Origin: Puccinia triticina
Taxonomy: Eukaryota > Basidiomycota > Pucciniomycetes > Pucciniales > Pucciniaceae
Length of the DNA stretch: 64,000 nt
Assembly: GCF_026914185.1 (NCBI RefSeq)
Contig: NC_070562.1
Coordinates: 4,278,001-4,342,000 of the forward strand
Direction: 5' to 3'
In this document: one piece after another, positions 21,986-32,064 of the stretch
Layout: the number at the start of each line of letters is the position of its first letter
Position numbering within the stretch: the first letter of the stretch is position 1
Translations under genes and position numbers: made by a program
The notes under the pieces: model-generated
Database searches by the model: none
The model's input: the letters and a program-made list of their open reading frames with translations, nothing else
Told to the model about the DNA's origin: nothing

Positions 21986-23961
21986 GGGTCTGCCTTTTTT
22001 CACACCAAAAAAATTCCCCTCCGCACACCAAAAAAGGTGTGCACTCCAAAAAACCTTGGAGTACACAGGTTTGCACTCCACAAAACCTTGGAGTGCACAG
22101 GTTTGCACTCCAGCTTTTCTTGGAGTGCGCAGGTGTGCACTCCAGCGCTTCTTGGAGTGAACAATTTTCACTCCAGGAAGTGGTGGGGTGTGCAGAAGCA
22201 CACTGCAGAAAACCTTGGAGTGCACCCTGTCACACTCCCCCCTTGATGGCCACCACAGACCAGCCATCAAGGGTAGACTGGTCATTGGGAGAAAAACAAC
22301 TCACTCAATGACAGGTGCTGGTCATTGGGAGGAAAAAACCCACTTGATGACCGGTGCTGGTCATTGGGAGGACTCACCTCTCTTGATGACCGGTCCTGAT
22401 CATTGGGAGGACTCATCCCTCTCAATGACTGGTATAGACCAAGGTTGTTTCCTCCCAATGACTGGTCTATACTGGTCATTGAGAGGTATGAGTCCTACCA
22501 ATGACCAGCGCCGGTCATCAAGAGAGATGAGTCCTCCAGATGACCAGCACCGGTCATTGAGAGAGATGAGTCTTCCTAATGACCAGCCTATACGGGTCAT
22601 CAGGATGAGTCCTCCTGATGACCGGTGTGGTGTTCTGTGCCTGTTGCAATGCCAAGAGCATGTATACAGAGGTATTGTAACAGTACAGTTACATATATGT
22701 GAAACCCATTACAAGAGGAGGAGATAATCTTACACAACAGTTACAAAATTTACATACATACACTCTTTGGTAGCCACAGCGGATTGGACGGAAGAATACA
22801 CAACATGGATACAAGGACGAGGGAGGAGGAAGGAAGGAGGAACAGAAAGAGGCTTTGACCCCCAAATCCTGGAAAGGAGGAGTATTCTAGTTGGGTGCAG
22901 AGTGCATGGAAGGTGGCTTGGTTACATAGCAACACATTCTGAAGGATATGGAAGGTGGCTTGGGTACATAGCAACGCATGAAATCAGGCAGTGCAATATA
23001 TGCAGGCAGATAAGGTGTACAAATAGTGTCACTGCAGCATAATTCCCTCATTGTTTGTGTGGCTGTGCAGTACAGGTGTACATATGCTGTGCAACTGAGA
23101 TTCCCTGCAGCTAAATTCCCTCAAACACATTCCCCTGGAGCTAAAATCCCTCACTCTTCAATATAAAAGAAGCTCTTCTCCCCCCCATAATTTCTCTTTT
23201 CACCATCAGCCTACAGAGGTTTGGTCACAGTAGTAGTTTAGTAGTAGTAGTTTGGCAGTAGTAGTATTGAGTAGCGTAGAGTCAGTCAGTCAGTAGAGTG
23301 TTAGTGCAGTAGTAGAACCAACAATCAACAACCAACCAACCAACCAACCAACCAACCAACCAACCAACAACCAACCAACCAACCAACCAACAACCAACCA
23401 ACCAACCAACCAACAACCCATTCTCCTTATTAGCATACTAGTAGTAGTAGTAGTAGTAGAAGTAGTAGTACAAATTATAACATCAACAACAGTAGAGGAA
23501 CTTCACCATAACAAACCACGTTATCCTTAGTTATAACCGGTCTAAAAACACATTGAATTAGATATTTAGGTCTGATAGAGATTACTATATAAAAGTAAGA
23601 GCAATCTTGGAATCTGCCACACTTTCTTAAATATTGATTACAAGACTCTTGGTTATTTGCATAGTACTATTAGAGGGGCAGGTCTTTCAAACCACCCGTA
23701 GATTGTAATAGCCTTTCAACCTATCATACAATTTATTTCCCCCTCAAAGGAACTTCGATTACCCATCCATCCCTGGAGTCCTACACCGGTATAGAACAGT
23801 CATTGAGAACTCCAAGAGAGCATGGTCAACGAAGTACCTGACCTGCACTCCATGGAACTCAGAGTGCACAGACATGCACCCCAAGAAATGCGGTGTGCAC
23901 AGACTTTCCTGCCTTTTTGGTGTACGCGGTGGTTTTTTTTGGTGAGAAAAAAGCCAGACCC
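21986..23961. mobile_element. hAT-like non-autonomous element with CACTCC outer and GACCGGT-type inner palindromes (1976 bp)
   Basis: Inverted ends GGGTCTGCCTTTTTTCACAC and the complement of GGGTCTGGCTTTTTTCTCAC. Perfect 8-bp duplication TTTATTTA at 21978-21985 and 23962-23969. The left outer zone (22020-22240) is an array of CACTCCA..TTGGAGTG palindromes. The inner zone (22250-22640) is a diverged GATGACCGGT..ACCGGTCATC array. The middle has microsatellites and no gene. The right zone (23820-23925) is short and decayed. Confidence 0.85.
23222..23480. repeat. Microsatellites (GTA)n, (CCAA)n, (GTA)n
   Basis: GTAGTA runs at about 23230-23300 and 23440-23470, with CCAACCAA runs from about 23325 to 23420, inside the hAT-like element. 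Confidence 0.85.
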
Positions 23962-24059
23962 TTTATTTACAGGAGGGCATCCCTTCAAGCACCCTTGTAA
24001 TCTGTTATTTTCCTTTACATTTCCCCTCCAAGCTCTGCTTATGCTTGTGTAAGAGTTCC

Positions 24060-24440
24060 ACACCAGAAGAATGCTGGATGTTACTCCCGGGCATCCTTTA
24101 CAAGAAAAATGAAGTTGCTAAGAAAGCCAGCAGCGCGGAAGCAGCAACTTTGCTACACACAACTGCCTCACAAGACCCTCCAAAAGACAACATATGTCCA
24201 TCATTCAGCTACCACAAAAATGGGAATGGACATCAACCCCAAACCACAATACTGCATTCTGGAGCAAGCAATCATATTCTCAACTCATTGTCATATTTCA
24301 CTAAAACCAAACAGGTTTGCATAGCCACAGCAAAAGGTAGCAGATATCCGGTCCCCAACCCGTCTTCTTGATGTGCAATGTCCCTTATAACATCATTAGT
24401 CTTGGATTCTGTACAGTGTGAACTGTGTAATGTAGGATGA
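24060..24440 (+). pseudogene. Copia protease fragment
   Basis: The plus-strand frame includes ILHSGASNHILNSLSYFTKT, the copia aspartic protease active-site region (canonical D-S-G-A-S-N-H, here H-S-G). After a frameshift, MCNVPYNIISLGF follows, matching the usual V-P-x-x-x-x-L-I-S-x-G. The catalytic Asp is His. It is an isolated remnant with no LTR. Confidence 0.7.
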
Positions 24441-25636
24441 AGTGGACCACAGACAGTCACAAAAAACAGATCTGAGGGGCTTGAAGGCCCTCAAAAATTT
24501 AAAAAAAATTGGAGAGATTCTTCATGATCTTGGGAATCTTTTGTTCCCCCAAAATTTTGCTGCCCCATGGGAAAGGGTGAAGCCAGAAAGGTATGAAAAA
24601 TTGCATAGTTCTGATTCTGTCAGCATTGAACATAGGGTGTAAGTCTCTCCTTCAGAGGGTCCCTGTAGGACAGTGTCCCCCTCCAATAGAGGGACATAGT
24701 TAAGTTAGCGACCCACCCAGATGTCTTTCTTGATGATTGCAGCTGGCCTGATAGCTGGTGGTCCTCTAGCAGGGGATACTTGAGGCCTGTGTGTGCAGCT
24801 GGTTGATGTATGATTGGCACTGGTTTCAGCCACTTTTGGAACCACTTTTTTTAAATCTGTATTTAACCAGAAGCCAGTTATAAATAATTGTTACTTAACA
24901 AAATGCAATGGAGTGGGGTGATGTCCAAGGAGCCAGGCCTGAAGAACGGCCCGCGCTGCCCGGGCAAAACCCATGATGAATTAGGTTTAGGCGCGCAGGG
25001 CGGAGCTGCGGAGTACCGGTACGGCTCGGCGGCCGGAGGGTGGGAGAAGCTTATTCTAACAATTGCCCTACCCAAACCAATACGCCGGAAGCCCAGCTAA
25101 CACTCACACCAAGCAATAGCAAAACCGGAGAAAATTTGCCCCCACCCACCCACCCAGTTAGGGGTCCCACCCGCCCGGCGGGCTCAGACCTTAGTGTTAG
25201 TGAGGCAAGAAGCCTGGGGCTGCAATGCCTTCCCCTGAACGTGGCGCCCTCTTTAGGAGGCCTTCCACGGGCAAAGTGCGGGATGTCCTAAGGACAGCGC
25301 ACACAACGCCAATAAAAAAGGGGGAGGGGATGCACCTCTCCATCCCATGGCCGGCCAACTTGAGGAGCAGGGCTCCTGGGTTGGCCTAGATAAAGAATTA
25401 GGAGCCTTGAAATACCTGGCACATGATAGGCCTAAACCAGAGCAAATATTATTGTTTAGGTCTCCAAAGACCGTGAATCCCTACGGCAGATTGGACTGGG
25501 CTTCAAAACAACCGTAAATATATTTTTGAATAAAGTTTCAAATATCGTTTATACTTGGGGCCTTAAGCTCAGATTTATGTACTCAGTCCTCATTTTGAGC
25601 CAATCACAGCCCGGAACGGCCCGGCATGACCACCAC
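24441..25636. other. Non-coding region upstream of the histone H4 pseudogene
   Basis: A G/C-rich block at 24930-25330 of unknown identity is followed by A/T-rich sequence. GAGCCAATCACAGC at about 25599 is a CCAAT-box-like site about 40 bp before the first H4 codons, as expected of a former histone promoter. Confidence 0.45.
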
Positions 25637-25688
25637 ACCGGAAGAGGTAAAAGCGGAGGGAAGGGTCTTGGCAAAGGAGGTGTCAAAT
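25637..25688 (+). pseudogene. H4 pseudogene, exon 1 remnant
   Basis: Reads TGRGKSGGKGLGKGGVK plus one base, ending at a GTCAGT donor. Normal H4 lacks the Ser and has Ala for Val. An ATG at 25626 is out of frame, so the start has been lost. Confidence 0.9.
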
Positions 25689-25718
25689 GTCAGTATCCCT
25701 TCCTTGCATTCATGACTG

Positions 25719-25862
25719 GAGGACTTCCTGTCAATCTGGGAACCCAGATTTTTCCAGATTTTGCAGGGAAATCTGGGCTCGATCTTCCCAAATCCTAGAT
25801 CTGCCTAGATTTCCCTGCAAAATCTGGGAAAATCTGGGTTTCCAGATTGGCGGGAAGTCCTC
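25719..25862. mobile_element. 144-bp palindromic MITE in H4 intron 1
   Basis: Near-perfect inverted arms of about 60 bp start GAGGACTTCCTGTCAATCTG and end with the complement of GAGGACTTCCCGCCAATCTG. The element is almost wholly a hairpin. A clear target duplication was not found. Confidence 0.7.
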
Positions 25863-25888
25863 ACTATCCAGCTTCTGATATATAAATA

Positions 25889-27988
25889 GGGTCAGCCTAA
25901 ATGCACTCCAAACTTTTACTTCATGCACTCCACATTTTTGGCTTTAGGGGGCCAGCACTCCAAAAAAGTTGGAGTGCCTTGATTTTGTACTCCCAAAACA
26001 TGGAGTCCCCAGATGGGCACTCCATGTTTCTTGGAGTACACAACTGGGTAATCCAAAATTGACCAAAATAGGGGAGTGCAGCTAGATGCACTCCAAAAAA
26101 AATGGAGTGCAAGCCCAAGCACTCCACCTTTTCAGTGAAGGATTTTGGCTTTGCACTCCAGCTAGCAAATACCAAATGGAGTGCATTGGGGTGCACTCCA
26201 AGTCTCCTTTTCTTTGGAGTGCCCACAGCAATCACACCTCTCGATGAGGGGACTCACACAACCGGTCATCCAGAGGACTCATACCTCTCAATGACCGGCT
26301 CGGACCGGTCATCAGTCACACCTCTTGATGACCGGTGTGTACCGGTCAACGAGGGGAGGTGCTACTCTCGATGACCGGTCTTTACCGGTCATCGAAGGGA
26401 CTCCCACCTCTCGATGACCGGCGCGGACCGGTCATCAGTCACACCTCCCAATGACGGGCACAGTCCGGTCATCGAGAGGACTCACACCTCTCGATGACCG
26501 GTCACCACCGGTCATCGAGAGGACTCACACCTCTCGATAATTGGTCAGACCGGTCATCGAGGGGACTCACACCTCTCGATGACCGGTCATCTCCGGTCAT
26601 CGAGGTGAGTCACATCCCTCGATGACCGGTCAGACCGGTCATTGAGGGGAATAACACCTCCTCTGGATGACCGGTGTGTACCAGTCATCGAGGGGAGGCG
26701 CTACTCTCAATGACCGGTCGGTCTGACCGGTCATCGAGAGGAGATGTTACTCCCCTCGATGACCGGCACAGACCGGTCATCGAGAGATGTGACTCACCTC
26801 GATGACCGGTCATCACCGGTCATCAAGTGTTATTACCCTCGATGACCGGCCTGACCGGTCATCGAGTGGCGTGAGCGGTGTGAGCCCTCTCGATGACCGA
26901 CCGGTCATCGGGAGCATCAAGAGGTGTGAGTCCCTTCGATGACCGGTCTGTGCCGGTCACCGAGGGGAGCAGCACCTCCTCTCGATGACCGGTCAGACCG
27001 ACCGGTCATTGAGAGTAGCGCCTCCCCTCGATGACTGGTACACACCGGTCATCCAGAGGAGGTGTTATTCCCCTCGATGACCGGTCTGACCGGTCATCGA
27101 GGGATGTGACTCACCTTGATGACCGGTCTGACCGGTCATCGAGGGATGTGACTCACCTCGATGACCGGTCTGACCGGTCATCAAGGGATGTGACTCACCT
27201 CGATGACCGGTCATCACCGGTCATCGAGAGGTGTTATTACCCTTGATGACCGGTCTGACCGGTCATCGAGAGATGTGACTCACCTCGATGACCGGTGATG
27301 ACCGGTCATTGAGAGGAGGTGTTATTAGCCTCAATGACCGGTGTGACCGATTATCAAGGTGTGAGTCCCCTCGATGACCGGTCTGTGCCGGTCATCGGGA
27401 GGTGTGACTGGTCCGCGCCGGTCATCGAGAGGTGTGAGTCCCCTCGGTGACCGGCACAGACCGGTCATCGAGAGGAGATGTTACTCCCCTTGATGACTGG
27501 CACAGACCGGTCATCAAGAGGTGTGATTTCTGTGATTTCCCTCAATGACCGGCGGTCCGGTACAGACTGGTCATTGAGAGGAGATGTTAATCCGCTCAAT
27601 GCCGGTCTGTACGGGTCATGGATATCAGGAGGATCAAGTGGGGTTTGTTTGTACATAGCCCAGTTGAAGTTGTAGGCACTCCAGCTCTGGCTGGAGTGGC
27701 TGGAGTGCACAGTACTGCACTCCCCTTTTGAGGAGGAGAAACATCAGGAATGGAGTGCTGGGGGAATGCACTCCAATCCGATGGAGTGAGACTCATGGGC
27801 ACTCATTACATTTCCTGGCCACTGAAGTTCTTTGTGGTGCACTCCAAAGAGTCTTGAGTCCCCGGTTCTGCACTCCAATTGACTTGGAGTACTCTAGTCT
27901 GTACTCCAACAATCATTGGAGTGCACACTCCATACACTCACTTTTGGAGTGCTTTTGGGATTTTTTTGGAGTGCATTTAGGCTGACCC
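25889..27988. mobile_element. hAT-like non-autonomous element (2100 bp), CACTCCAA outer / GACCGGTC inner arrays, copy 1
   Basis: Ends GGGTCAGCCTAAATGCACTC and its exact complement. 8-bp duplication TATAAATA at 25881-25888 and 27989-27996. Outer zones 25889-26230 and 27670-27988 are arrays of CACTCCAA/TTGGAGTG palindromes. The inner zone is a long array of GACCGGTC palindromes. No gene. It lies in H4 intron 1. Sister copy: 47142-49693, with the same ends. Confidence 0.92.
26230..27620. repeat. Array of CTCGATGACCGGTC / GACCGGTCATCGAG palindromes
   Basis: Dozens of units, each an inverted pair around GACCGGTC or a short loop (GTCTGACC, GTCATCACC), separated by spacers such as GTGTGACTCA or GGTGTTATTAC. 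Variation in the arms is mainly C/T or G/A (CTCGATG to CTTGATG or CTCAATG), which preserves pairing in many units. Confidence 0.9.
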
Positions 27989-28035
27989 TATAAATATCTC
28001 TTTCCTGCGCGACATTGACACATCACCTCCTCCAG

Positions 28036-28071
28036 GTCATTGCAAGATCTTGCGAGACAACATCCAAGGTA
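28036..28071 (+). pseudogene. H4 pseudogene, exon 2 left part
   Basis: After a CTCCTCCAG acceptor the frame reads (R/C)HCKILRDNIQG, matching H4 RHRKILRDNIQG with two Arg-to-Cys changes. It breaks at TA (28070-28071), the target of the Tc1/mariner element. Confidence 0.93.
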
Positions 28072-28296
28072 CAGCACTTTCAGAAAAGGATGTCGGTGGC
28101 TCCCAAAAACCAAAAAGCAGAGCCTGCAGGTCGTGCATGCGCCTGCATATAAACTGTGGGGCAACTACTGGCTTTGCTTCCTGCCAGGTACCCCCCCCCC
28201 CCCCTTCCCCCCAACTGACCGAATATTCATTCTTGTCCACTTCCTGCCAGCCATTCGAATCCAAAAACTCAAATCCCAATTCACCAAAACCTCAAC

Positions 28297-30485
28297 ATGT
28301 CTAGCTCAAACAATTTTGCCCAGTACTTCGATGCGCCCGCGCCGATCACCATGCCCCATTGGTACCCTCCCCCATCTGAAGCCAAAGGTATTTCAGGTTT
28401 ACCTAACCCAGCCGACCGCGGCCATCATTCAAGCTTTGCCGGCCACCACAACTTGGACGCCGGCCACCGTATTTCGGGCCCTGCTGGTGCTGCTACCAGG
28501 GGCGCTCCGTTAGTCGCCCGCCACCATGATTATCACACCGCCAGTGCAACTGCTCATGGCGCCCCGCGCCATGTCTCAAACGACCCAGCCTACGTTGATT
28601 ATGGTACCGCCAGACCATCCGGTCAGCTGCCCACCAACACTGGCCACATAGATTTTGGCTATGCCGGTGGTCACCCGACCGGCTACCCAGACGGACTTTG
28701 CAGCTACCCAGCCGGCCATGCTGATTTCGCCGCCACCACCCCTGGCGCCGAACGGGCACTCGTTGCTTTGGGTGCTTTGCCCACTGGCCCCGGAGGCCAC
28801 CTTGCCATTGCACCCGCCACCCCGAGCTACCCCGTCCCTGGTTTTGGTGTTGGCACCCCGGCGCAATTGGGATCGGAGTCCCATTACGAACCCAAGGATG
28901 CATTCTATGATCCAGCCGATGAAGAAGAAAAATGGGTGATCACTCCCATTCACATAGCTTACTTAGTCTATATGGAGAAGAAGTTTTCCGACCCGCAGGT
29001 GCCCTTGAAATTCATCAGGACGACCACTCACGCCACCCTGACTCCCTGGAAAACTGACATCACCGGATGGGACTTGTACAACTTCAAACGGGGCCTTTCG
29101 GCCTACCTGAACTCCCGAAACAACATGCTCGAGTTCATGATTGAGGCGGAGGCGGGCGGTTTGCTAAAATGGGTTGGTTATATCATGAACAACAATGTAT
29201 ATCCGAAGTCTTGCCCAATCACCCTTGATACCGAGGACGCCTTCACCTTATTTGCCGCGCGGGCCGAAAAGGTTCACAAGTCACCCTGTCATGTCTCGGT
29301 CTCCATGGCCAATCCAGAGAAGGGCAAGAAGGACGAGGCCACTGTAAGCTGCTTGATTGATTTATATTTGGATAACTCTGGCAAACAGTTGCTGATTGGG
29401 TTGCTTGCACTTAGAATACCGAGTGCAACAATATTCTACGAATGCAGTATGGGACTGCTGAAGAGCGGAAAGAAGCGGAGCATTTAATGCGGCTCAAAGA
29501 AGTCAATGTAAGTCTTATTTGATCATTGCTTTGGGGGCCATTTCTGATATGGTTTGACCTGCAGCCCAAGGCGGTCTCGGTGTCCAACAGGCAGAAAATC
29601 TGCATGCAGATCCGGGAATTGTGCCTGCAGCATCCGAATTTGGCCGCGGAGGGCCTCACTTTTACCTGCCAAGATAATCCAATGTTGTACATGGTTATTG
29701 GCAACGATCACATTTGGAACTGGACCAACGCGCTGGAGCAAGGGGATGCAGGAGTCGACCTGACCCATCCGCCGGAGGAGGAGGACGACCCAATATTTAT
29801 CTGGCTGGATAAGAAAACCAACCAGCCTCGACCCCTGAGATGAGCTCTGCGGAATGCTGCCACACAAACCGGTCAACGTGGTGGCCGAGGTGGTGGCAGG
29901 ATTGCCCCGACCCCATCAGGTCAATCTCACAGCTCCTTCCAAACTCCTCCACCGGCGTCCAGCTCCTTCCGAACTCCACCGGCGTCCCGCCAATCACCCC
30001 TTTCCGTATCTTCGTCATTGTCATCTGTCCCTCCAACGTCATCCCCACTTTCGTGGGTGTCTTCGGTTCCTCCATCCTCCTCAATGGGAGGATGGGTTTC
30101 TAATACTAGTCCCGGTCCCGGTTGTCACAAAAACCCGCGATTGGAATTGGTATCCCCCTCCCAATGTAGCACCGCTTGCGAGTGGTGTCAAGAGCCCCTC
30201 CCCCTCCTCCCAGTCCTTGGTGTCGAACATTTGGGCACTTTAGACCAGTACCTTGGCATCTGCCAAATCGGCATACATGACCATCATACCCGGATCCTCA
30301 TCGAGCACTACAAGATAACGCACTGGACGTATTTTCGCCGCGTCCATCCGGATACACTACTCATGTTGAAGTTTTCCGAAGGGCCTGCTCAACAGTTGTG
30401 TGATGGCATGGCCCTATGGGTTGCCACCCTCCAGAAGAACAGGCGAGAAATCGAAAACGAAGTCAAATATGCCTCCAATAGATAG
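28297..30485 (+). pseudogene. Accessory gene of the Tc1/mariner-type element, function unknown
   Basis: Exons 28297-29343, 29415-29507 and 29565-30485 join in phase to a 686-codon frame that is open except for one TGA at 29841-29843, probably from CGA. The N-terminal 210 residues are rich in Gly, His, Ala and Pro (for example AGHHNLDAGHR). A conserved-looking globular part follows (around ITPIHIAYLVYMEKKFSDPQ, WDLYNFKRGLSAYLNSR). An acidic stretch (PPEEEDDP) precedes the stop, then an Arg/Gly segment (GQRGGRGGGR), a Ser/Pro-rich linker and a C-terminal domain with TLDQYLGICQIGIHDHHTR. I do not recognise the family. Shared promoter sequence with the transposase gene indicates it is an element gene rather than a passenger. 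A role in DNA binding or transposition is only a guess. Confidence 0.7.
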
Positions 30486-30504
30486 TCACACCATATTGTC
30501 TGCC

Positions 30505-30615
30505 GTTGTTTTCTTCTTTATTATTTTACCCTCCAATCTCTTGTTGTTTTCTTCTTTATTATTTTACCCTCCAATCTCTTGTTGTTTTCTTCTTTATTAT
30601 TTTACCCTCCAAACT
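30505..30615 (+). repeat. Three tandem copies of a 38-bp unit
   Basis: Unit GTTGTTTTCTTCTTTATTAT..., starting at 30505, 30543 and 30581, just after the accessory gene stop. The third copy has a small change near its end. Confidence 0.9.
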
Positions 30616-30976
30616 CCTATTTTTATTGGTATCCTATACATAGTTTGTTGTTATTTATTGTTGTCGCTGTGAGATGGAGTTAATTACATAGTCTAGCCAG
30701 TCTTTGATAGAAACAAACAAGCAATCAAAAGTAAATGTGATGCCTGAATAATGAGTTCAAGTGAGGTTCTTCCGACGTTCTTGGGCCTCAACCACTGCAA
30801 GAAAAACTCTAGAAACTGCTTGCAGTTGAGATGCAAGAGCTCAAGGCAAGCTATGCCTCATGCAAGAGTCAAGCACTGGTTGATTACATGCAAATTGCAT
30901 AATTTATGCAAGAGTTAGTCTAATCTCCAAAAACTGAGTACAGGCTCCAAAATACTGAGTTTATACCTGTGCAAAT

Positions 30977-31265
30977 TCCCCTTTCATGTGCACATACCCC
31001 TCTCATGTGCACATACCCCTTTCATGTGCACATATCCCTTTTTATGCATTCACCCCTTTCATAATGTGTCCATACCCCTTTATGTGCACATACCCCTTTC
31101 ATGAGCGTATATCCCTTTCATATGCATGTATCACTTTCACAATGTGTACATACCCCTTTCATCATGCGTTCATGAAGCTTTCATGTTTACATGTCCCCTT
31201 TGAGTTTTTTACATCCCTTTCAATACCCCTTTCATCATTCAGGTTTACATACCCCTTTGACCAGT
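30977..31265 (+). repeat. Minisatellite, about 18-20 bp, ACCCCTTTCATGTGCACAT-like
   Basis: About fifteen imperfect copies with variable spacing. Confidence 0.85.
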
Positions 31266-32064
31266 CGTTGAAATTGTCGCAGTAGGACAATTGGAAGTCA
31301 TCATCAAAGTCCATATCCTCGCAGCCAGGGATGATGGCATTCCAGAAGACCAGCTGTCCTACCCGGCCCATCGAGTTGAAGGAGTCCATGAGAACCAACC
31401 CAGCCCCAGGTGAGATTTCGTCGCATGTGGCCGCCACGTCCACAACAAAGTCCTCAAACTGTGTCTCTTTCGCTACTACATCTAGCGTCACTGCATGTGG
31501 CAAAAATACTCGGGTCCACCATGGCCCTTGTCCAGTTGAATTAGGGATGTAAATATCTAATGATGTGTTGATTGTGCATTGGTGTCCCTACATTAAGAAT
31601 TAATCAATATGGCTGAATGATCTGCGCAATCAAACGCCCTGTTAATCATTAACATGCCGCTATGATGGTCATACCATCCTCATTTTCCAGAATTGGAGAA
31701 CGGGTGCGGAACTGAGGCGGCATTGCTATTGAGCGGTTGGGAGTTTGGCGGCAACATCCTACAAGCAATGGCCCTATATATTTCATGTTATGACTGATCA
31801 GCAGCTGCTCTCGTCCCGAGGCTACCAAGCAGGAGATCCTCAGATCCAACAGCTGATTGATTAACAGATCTATTGCCTTGATCAGTTCACTCACTTAACC
31901 CACAAAAAATCACACAAATAAAGGCAAAGTAAATTGAAACAAAATAATATACAAGAAAGGACCAGGTAAAGTAAAAATAACATAATATATACAAGGAGTA
32001 ACAGTAAATTTGAATAATGAAATACCATCTAAAAAGACAAGTGCCCGCAATCGAGGTACAGAGA

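Larger units (their letters stand above)
30486..32064. other. Central region of the Tc1/mariner-type element, mostly non-coding
   Basis: Holds two tandem arrays (30505-30615 and 30977-31265). A 113-codon minus-strand frame (31162-31503, with DEISPGAGLVLMDSFNSMGR) may be a third gene fragment. Nothing else recognised. Confidence 0.45.

Noticed and set aside
26230..27620. CRISPR-like look: regular palindromic repeats with spacers
   Set aside because: Eukaryotic context, spacers are short variants of each other rather than unique, no cas genes, and the array lies inside a transposon with a target duplication.
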